A stretch of 64,000 nt of DNA, taken from Peptococcaceae bacterium (GTDB lineage: Bacteria; Bacillota; Peptococcia; Peptococcales; Peptococcaceae). Positions within the stretch are counted from its first letter, which is position 1, and every line of letters begins with the position of its first letter. Both the position numbers and the translations under genes were made by a program. Below, one piece after another: positions 58,712-64,000 of the stretch. Under the pieces are notes generated by a model. That model did no database searches. It was not told the DNA's origin and saw only the letters and a list, made by a program, of their open reading frames with translations. The stretch covers positions 5,887 to 69,886 of the forward strand of contig JAHZHI010000024.1 of the NCBI GenBank assembly GCA_019420345.1, given 5' to 3'.

Positions 58712-60316
58712 TTATTTTGCTTGATAAAGAACTTCTCCTTCCTTGATGCTGGAGAGCACTTTGATGTCTTTAATGGCCATTTTATCGACAGTAAGTGGAT
58801 TTTGATCGAGAATGATCAAATCGGCTTTTTTACCAACTTTGAGTGAGCCTTTTTCGTTCTCTTCAAAATAACTATAGGCAGCGTTGATAGTGACAGCTTT
58901 CATTGCTTCCCAGACATCAATGCGCTGATCGGCGCCAAGCACTTGTCCGCCGCGGGTGACACGATTTACAGCGGCCCAGATAGAATGCAGCATGTATGGC
59001 ATGGTAACGGGCGTATCTGTGTGGAAATTTACGATAATGCCACGATCGAGAGCATCTTTGACTGGACTAATATGTGGTCCTCGTACTGGTCCGAGATTTT
59101 TTAGATGCACGTCACCCCAATAATTTACATGTGCAACAAAGATGGATGCAATCATATTCATTTTCGCCATACGATCAAGTTGATCGTTGCGTGCAGTTTG
59201 GCAGTGAATCATGACAGGACGCAGTTGATGGTGAAGGTCTCCTTCTGGAAAACGCGCCAAAGACTTTTCGTAAGCATTTAAGAACTGATCGCCAGAAGCA
59301 TCACCGTTACAATGTGTTAGTAATTGCAAGCCATCATCGAGGGCAGTGTCGACATATTCCTGGACTTCTTCATCTGAGACCCATGGATAGCCACAGTAAT
59401 TTTCTTCACCTTCATATGGTTGGGTTAACCATGCTGTTTTGCACTGAGGGGATCCATCCAGTACCAATTTATAGCCGCCGATTTTAAAACGATTAACATA
59501 TTTATTTACGCAATCCATATTGGCATGTAATGTTTCTTTTGCTTTGCCATCGCCCATAGTAAAACATGGATAGCTAACAATATCGCATTTTAGACGCCCT
59601 TCTGCTGCAAGCTTTCTTGTTAAGTTAACATTGTCTGCATTTGCAGCACCTTCTTGAATGGTTAAAATGCCATTTTCAATGTATAGATCTTGGGCTTTTT
59701 CAAGATCATCTTCACTGCCTCCTGCAAAAATATTGCCGATCAAAGGCAAAACGGCATGCATGGCCATTTCTTCGAGAAGACCGATTGGTTCTCCGTTTTC
59801 GTTGCGGTCAATTACACCGCCTGGAATTTCTGGGGTATCTTTCGAGAACCCTGCTAGTTCCAAGAATTTGCTATTGGCAACAGCCATGTGCATGCTGGTG
59901 TGAATGATGATGACAGGTTTATCTGTACTAACTTGATCAAGGACATATTTTGTTGGATGTGCACCTTCTTTTAAGAAATTATGATCATAGCCCATCCCGA
60001 TAATGGCTTTAAGATTCTCATTTTTATGGTTTTCTTGATAATTTTTCATTAGACGAACAATATCATTATAACTTTCAGCACTTTGTAGTAGGGCTGTTTT
60101 GAGAAATACGGCTGTATTAGAAAAATGACCGTGTCCGTCAATGAATGCTGGCATAAGTGTATGACCTTTCAAATCAACCCACTCAACATTCTCGGGTATT
60201 TTTGCTGAAGTTTTATCTCCTACATAAATGATTTTCCCCTGATCTTCTATAAGGAGTTCTGCTTGAGGCATGTCGTCTTCCATGGTAACAATTGGACCGT
60301 TATAATACGCTTTCAT
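58712..60316 (-). CDS. YtcJ-like metal-dependent amidohydrolase
   Basis: 534 residues from the ATG at 60316 (GCAGGTG upstream); an in-frame GTG three codons earlier lies inside the site. Amidohydrolase 3 (PF07969) marks: metal motif DGHGHFSN, IHTSMHMAVANSKFLE, LVLDGSPQCKTAWL, LTHCNGDAS, IHCQTARNDQ and NFHTDTPVTMPYM. Enzymes of this family cleave amides, ureas or carbamates. It lies upstream of two LysR genes and divergently from gltS, so a glutamate-containing amide may be its substrate; this is inference. Confidence 0.87.
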   Translation of the reverse strand: MKAYYNGPIVTMEDDMPQAELLIEDQGKIIYVGDKTSAKIPENVEWVDLKGHTLMPAFIDGHGHFSNTAVFLKTALLQSAESYNDIVRLMKNYQENHKNENLKAIIGMGYDHNFLKEGAHPTKYVLDQVSTDKPVIIIHTSMHMAVANSKFLELAGFSKDTPEIPGGVIDRNENGEPIGLLEEMAMHAVLPLIGNIFAGGSEDDLEKAQDLYIENGILTIQEGAANADNVNLTRKLAAEGRLKCDIVSYPCFTMGDGKAKETLHANMDCVNKYVNRFKIGGYKLVLDGSPQCKTAWLTQPYEGEENYCGYPWVSDEEVQEYVDTALDDGLQLLTHCNGDASGDQFLNAYEKSLARFPEGDLHHQLRPVMIHCQTARNDQLDRMAKMNMIASIFVAHVNYWGDVHLKNLGPVRGPHISPVKDALDRGIIVNFHTDTPVTMPYMLHSIWAAVNRVTRGGQVLGADQRIDVWEAMKAVTINAAYSYFEENEKGSLKVGKKADLIILDQNPLTVDKMAIKDIKVLSSIKEGEVLYQAK

Positions 60317-60806
60317 TTTGTACACCTGCTTTCTTCAAATTACACAACAATTTTTAACCAATTGAAAAAAATTTGACCTTCAAAACTGAAGAATCTTAAA
60401 TCTTTGATATTAGTTTAATTTCGATTTAAATTGATTAAAAATACATGTTTGCGAAGAAATATGCATAAAATTTAAGCTAAAAATTATGAATAAATGTCGA
60501 TAAACGAATGATATAATCCCAAATAATTATAAATATTAACTGAAATTATGATGAAAATCTTCTGAAAAAAACACGGAAAAGGCTTTATTAACAGTAAAAA
60601 ACAATATCCTCTTTATTGATATGAAATAAAAATATGATCAATTAAAGAATATATAGAAGAGAGTTTAAAACTAAACTTAAATAGATGAATAAACATGTAA
60701 TTGTTGTTAAAGTTTATCTATTGTATAGTTTATTCAAGCTTAAATGGCCATGAAAAAGACTCGATCGAAGCATTTTTATTTTTACTTATAAAAGGAGGAA
60801 TAGGTT
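60317..60806. promoter_or_regulatory. AT-rich divergent control region
   Basis: About 490 bases with very high AT, no gene. It separates the amidohydrolase gene (minus) from gltS (plus). Several TTTAA/ATTAA and T-n11-A-like words occur, as expected of LysR binding sites, but no single box stands out. Confidence 0.5.
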
Positions 60807-62228
60807 ATGACACTCATGATCAGTATTGCGTGGATTGGGGTAATGCTTCTTGTTGGGGTTATCCTAAGAGCCGTTATTAAACCGCTTGGTAATATTTTGG
60901 TGCCGGCGTGTGTAACTGGTGGTATCATAGGTTTTATCTTAATGAACACCGGCATTCTTACCAGGCTAGGCGTTGATTTTACGATGTTGAATTCTATTGT
61001 TACAAATTTATTTACAATCACATTTATTTCAATGGGTTTGACAGCTGTTCCTAAAGAAGAAGGCGTTAGTGCTGGGAAAGAAGCTTTTAAAGGTTCTATG
61101 GTTCTTGGTATGACATGGAATATCCTGTATGCATTGCAGCCAATTTTTGGATTCCTTACTTTGATGCTGATTGGTGGTTTTTTTGGAATGTCTGCTAACT
61201 ATGGATTGCAGATTCCATTCGCATTTTGCCAGGGCCCTGGACAATCTATTACATTTGGTGGTCAGATTGAAGCTGGTGGGTTAATGCCGGGTGCACAGCA
61301 GGTTGGTATCACATTTGCTGTTCTTGGCTTTATCTTGGCTTTTGTTGTTGGTGTACCTATTGCAAAATTTGGTATGAAAAAGAAACTGGCTACTTTCCCT
61401 CGTGATATTAGTGAAGGTATTAAGAAGGGCTTGTTCGAACCAGGATCCAAAGATAGAATTGTTGCTGGACATCAGTCTACATATAGCGGGAATATTGATA
61501 CCTTGGCATTTAATATAGCTCTTGTCGGACTGGGCTATGTTATTACTCATCCAATTTGTCTCTTGCTTCAGCAGGTACCTATCAGCATTATCCAGACCAT
61601 TGGTTCGATGGAATTTTTTATTGGTCTCTTTGTTGGTTATGGCATTAAATATGTAATGATTTTCACTGGTGTGAAAAAATATCATGATGACACTTTGCAG
61701 GCTCGTATTACTGGTTGGGGCACCGACTTTATGATTTGTGGTGCTTTTATGGCTGTGCAGCTTGCTGTTGTTGGCAAGTGGTTGGTTCCAATTTTGATTA
61801 CCTGCGTCGTTGTTGGTATCGTTACTTTTATTGTTGCTCTTTTCTTCTGTGAACATATTGGTGGTGCTTTTGACTTTGAACGTCTTCTTGGTTTGTGGGG
61901 AACTTGTACAGGTACCTGCCCAAGCGGTGTTGCACTGATTCGTATTGTTGACCCTGAATTAAGAACAACAGCGTCCTCTGAAATGGGTTCTATGAATGCT
62001 TGGATGACTTTAGGAACAATTCTTGCACCGCTTTGCATTGAATATTGCACTGGAGCTTTATCTTTCACGGCATTGCTTGTTTGGTATGCGGCTATCGCGG
62101 TAATTTCCTTGGCATGTATCTTTGTCCTTCGTGGCTTTAAACGTAAAAAATCATTTAGCTTATTTAAAGGTGAAAGATATTTGACACTTGAAGACATCAA
62201 GGAGCAGCATGCAGCTGTTAAAAAATAA
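60807..62228 (+). CDS. gltS: Sodium/glutamate symporter
   Basis: 473 residues, ATG after AAAGGAGG. About ten to twelve membrane helices with the ESS-family reentrant loops: ILVPACVTGGIIGFI at the start, CQGPGQSITFGG in the middle and CTGTCPSGVALIRIVDPE in the second half. It imports glutamate with Na+. A lysine-rich C-terminus (LKTLEDIKEQHA...) is present. The gene is divergent from the amidohydrolase, in the same AT-rich block. Confidence 0.88.
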   Translation: MTLMISIAWIGVMLLVGVILRAVIKPLGNILVPACVTGGIIGFILMNTGILTRLGVDFTMLNSIVTNLFTITFISMGLTAVPKEEGVSAGKEAFKGSMVLGMTWNILYALQPIFGFLTLMLIGGFFGMSANYGLQIPFAFCQGPGQSITFGGQIEAGGLMPGAQQVGITFAVLGFILAFVVGVPIAKFGMKKKLATFPRDISEGIKKGLFEPGSKDRIVAGHQSTYSGNIDTLAFNIALVGLGYVITHPICLLLQQVPISIIQTIGSMEFFIGLFVGYGIKYVMIFTGVKKYHDDTLQARITGWGTDFMICGAFMAVQLAVVGKWLVPILITCVVVGIVTFIVALFFCEHIGGAFDFERLLGLWGTCTGTCPSGVALIRIVDPELRTTASSEMGSMNAWMTLGTILAPLCIEYCTGALSFTALLVWYAAIAVISLACIFVLRGFKRKKSFSLFKGERYLTLEDIKEQHAAVKK

Positions 62229-62253
62229 GTTTGTTTTTTCTTTCCTTTACTGG

Positions 62254-62289
62254 CAGCGTTTATCTATTATGGATAAACGCTGTTTTTTT
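62254..62289 (+). terminator. Terminator of gltS
   Basis: CAGCGTTTATC (62254-62264) pairs with GATAAACGCTG (62272-62282), then TTTTTTT. Confidence 0.85.
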
Positions 62290-62466
62290 GTTCAGAATAA
62301 AGAGGTTTGAGATATTGATTTCTTTTTTCATGTTGAATATTGTGTCTTCCTGTTGGCTCGTGCATAATGAGGATTGAAAAAAGTTCGTTTTTCCGCAGTG
62401 TGTGCCGATTGCAACTGGCGGTTGACAGATTTCCAAGGCGGCTTGGTGGTGTGTAACTGGTCGCTT

Positions 62467-62475
62467 TGGTAGGAT
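62467..62475 (+). promoter_or_regulatory. Extended -10 of the second XRE regulator gene
   Basis: TGG followed by TAGGAT (62470-62475). The remaining part of 62290-62526 shows nothing else. Confidence 0.4.
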
Positions 62476-62526
62476 GAGGGTGTCAAGGACACGGGTGCTT
62501 GGCGAATTTGTAAAGGAGGGCTTGGT

Positions 62527-63531
62527 ATGATCCTGGCAGATAAGATTTCCAATTTGCGCAAGAAAAATGGCTGGTCGCAGGAAGAGTTGGCGCAGCAGAT
62601 GGGTGTGTCGCGGCAGAGTGTGTCGAAGTGGGAGAGTGGACAGTCGATTCCGGACCTGGATAAGATTCTCAAGCTGAGCACGTTGTTTAATGTGAGTACG
62701 GATTATTTATTGAAGGAAGAGGTGGAGGCGCTTGATATGGAAGCACCTCTGGAGATGGTTGTCGATGCACCGGTTCCGGAAGATGAGGGCGCTTGTATGG
62801 TGGAGCTGGAGACGGCGAATGAATACATGAATCTGGTGCAGACGATGTCAGGCAAGATTGCACTGGGCGTGAGCCTGTGCATTTTGTCGCCGATGGTGCT
62901 GATCTTTTTAGGTAGTTTGTCAGGAAAAGAGGGCGGCTGTCGTATTTCAGAAGAATTTGCCGCAGCGGTTGGCTTGCCGGTGATGCTGCTGTTTGTAGCA
63001 GCAGGGGTGGCCATGTTTCTGCTGTATGGCCGGCAGCTGGAAGCGTATGAATACCTGGAAAAGATGCCGGTGGAATTGGCTTACGGCGTGGAAGGCATTG
63101 TGCGCAAGCGCCGTGATGACTATGCACAACGTCACAGCATGATGCTGGTGATGGGTGTTGGATTGTGCATTTTAGCGGGAGTGCCATTGTTTGTGGCGGC
63201 GATATACGATGAAGACAGTATGGTTGCTGTTGTTGGATTTTTGGTGACGTTGGCCATTGTGTCGGTGGGTGTGAATATTTTGGTGCGCACTTGTTATATC
63301 AACGGCAGTTTCCAACGCCTTTTAGAAGAAGGTGATTATTCACGCCAAAAGAAATTAGAGAACAAGCGCAATGAACCTCTGGCAACGGTGTATTGGTGTT
63401 TGACAACGGCCATTTATTTATTTTGGAGCTTTTGGACGATGGCTTGGGATCGCACCTGGATTATCTGGCCAAGCGCGGCAGTGTTATATGCGGCGGTGCT
63501 GGGCATTGGGGCTATGGTGCGCAAGAAATAG
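62527..63531 (+). CDS. XRE-type regulator with membrane segments
   Basis: 334 residues, ATG after AAAGGAGG. N-terminal helix-turn-helix ISNLRKKNGWSQEELAQQMGVSRQSVSKWESGQSIPDLDK. Six or so hydrophobic segments follow in pairs (SGKIALGVSLCILSPMVLIF, LPVMLLFVAAGVAMFLLYG, MLVMGVGLCILAGVPLFVAA). Same class as the protein at 33743 but larger. It is followed after 48 bases by a small membrane protein gene. Confidence 0.87.
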   Translation: MILADKISNLRKKNGWSQEELAQQMGVSRQSVSKWESGQSIPDLDKILKLSTLFNVSTDYLLKEEVEALDMEAPLEMVVDAPVPEDEGACMVELETANEYMNLVQTMSGKIALGVSLCILSPMVLIFLGSLSGKEGGCRISEEFAAAVGLPVMLLFVAAGVAMFLLYGRQLEAYEYLEKMPVELAYGVEGIVRKRRDDYAQRHSMMLVMGVGLCILAGVPLFVAAIYDEDSMVAVVGFLVTLAIVSVGVNILVRTCYINGSFQRLLEEGDYSRQKKLENKRNEPLATVYWCLTTAIYLFWSFWTMAWDRTWIIWPSAAVLYAAVLGIGAMVRKK

Positions 63532-63579
63532 GTGGAACATTGGTTTTATATGAAATGGCGGTTGGGAGAAAGGAGCGGC

Positions 63580-63930
63580 ATGGTTATTATGGATAGATTT
63601 TGCAAAAGTCGGATCAGTTTTTGGATGATGGCCGCTGTATTGATTGTTGTGGTAGGCTGCAGCTTGGGCCAGGCAGACGATGCACCTGGGTTGGGTGGTC
63701 TGAGTATGCTTGCTGCACTGGCGATGGTGCTGCATGCGTTGGTCCTTGCTGGTTTGTTGGTGCGCCGCCGTGCCAGATTGATCGGGAGTGGCGTTGTCGG
63801 CCTCTTGTGTGTGGTTGCTCCTGTTATGCTTTATGGTGATGGAGAAATCGCTTTTCCATCGCTCTTATGGCTGGCTTTGCCTATAGGAATTGCCATTTTG
63901 GTGATCGTTGTCAAGCAATGGCATAAATGA
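63580..63930 (+). CDS. Small membrane protein of unknown function
   Basis: 116 residues from the ATG at 63580 (AAAGGAG upstream); the frame continues 16 codons further up without a site. Four hydrophobic segments (ISFWMMAAVLIVVVGC, LGGLSMLAALAMVLHALVLAGLLV, IGSGVVGLLCVVAPVML, LLWLALPIGIAILVIVV). No recognised family. Close behind the XRE-membrane regulator; perhaps its partner. Confidence 0.7.
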   Translation: MVIMDRFCKSRISFWMMAAVLIVVVGCSLGQADDAPGLGGLSMLAALAMVLHALVLAGLLVRRRARLIGSGVVGLLCVVAPVMLYGDGEIAFPSLLWLALPIGIAILVIVVKQWHK

Positions 63931-63945
63931 GAACTCAGAAAACGA

Positions 63946-64000
63946 TGTACTGCCCCAAATTAAACGGACAGTACAAAAGAACCCCTGGTAGGAAAATATT
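63946..64000 (+). mobile_element. Probable left end of an IS150-type insertion sequence (partial)
   Basis: TGTACTGCCCC begins at 63946; the IS150 group of the IS3 family has terminal repeats of the form TGTACTG. The element would continue beyond the window with transposase genes. The first 30 bases also contain a TGTACTG/CAGTACA inverted pair. Only the terminus is visible, so this is a likely but unproven assignment. Confidence 0.5.

Overview
The window looks like the chromosome of an anaerobic, low-to-moderate GC Firmicute (Bacillota) of the Clostridia type. Supporting signs are strong AGGAGG ribosome sites, the infC-rpmI-rplT operon behind a long terminator-bearing leader, rnmV next to rsmA, a dnaX-ybaB-recR run, surface proteins with S-layer homology (SLH) or copper-amine-oxidase-N-type repeats, a small alarmone hydrolase and Y-polymerase/YolD genes. 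I cannot name the species from sequence alone.

Region 1 (1-13.4 kb) is an accessory surface-protein locus. Three paralogous secreted proteins (1439, 5514, 10122) share an almost identical signal peptide, a TTG start, a conserved C-terminal domain pair, a conserved terminator and a long conserved GC-rich 5' leader able to fold into several helices. The middles of the proteins differ. Between and around the cassettes sit genes of the conflict or mobile type: a PBECR4-like protein (left edge), KilA-N, Fic, and a DinJ/YafQ toxin-antitoxin pair. A short non-coding repeat occurs before each cassette and once more, truncated, at 13.2 kb. A small RNA-like unit with its own promoter and terminator lies before the PBECR4 gene.

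Region 2 (13.4-34.4 kb) holds a small acidic protein made of two repeats, an MBL-fold hydrolase, a MacB-like ABC transporter fusion, a TSUP exporter, a giant 1800-residue SLH protein on the minus strand, a Bcr/CflA-type efflux pump behind an attenuator leader, a K+/H+ antiporter, infC-rpmI-rplT, birA, an overlapping run of two YbaK-family deacylases around a patatin and then a FabG-like reductase, a second SLH protein and an XRE-membrane regulator.

Region 3 (34.4-55.4 kb) holds a Y-family polymerase/YolD pair behind an unusual array of GAAAACG motifs, a minus-strand operon (glucosaminidase, MFS, YfcE phosphodiesterase), an AraC regulator, an SGNH hydrolase/acyltransferase pair, an HD alarmone hydrolase, tRNA-Leu(CAG), recR-ybaB-dnaX, pgi, a phosphoglucomutase, rsmA, rnmV, ilvA/tdcB, tRNA-Gly(CCC), citrate synthase and murA.

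Region 4 (55.4-64 kb) holds a second copy of the MFS type, then a visibly AT-rich block of two LysR regulators, a YtcJ-like amidohydrolase and a GltS glutamate carrier, which together suggest an acquired module for using a glutamate-containing compound. It ends with an XRE-membrane regulator, a small membrane protein and, at the right edge, what looks like the terminal repeat of an IS150-type insertion sequence.
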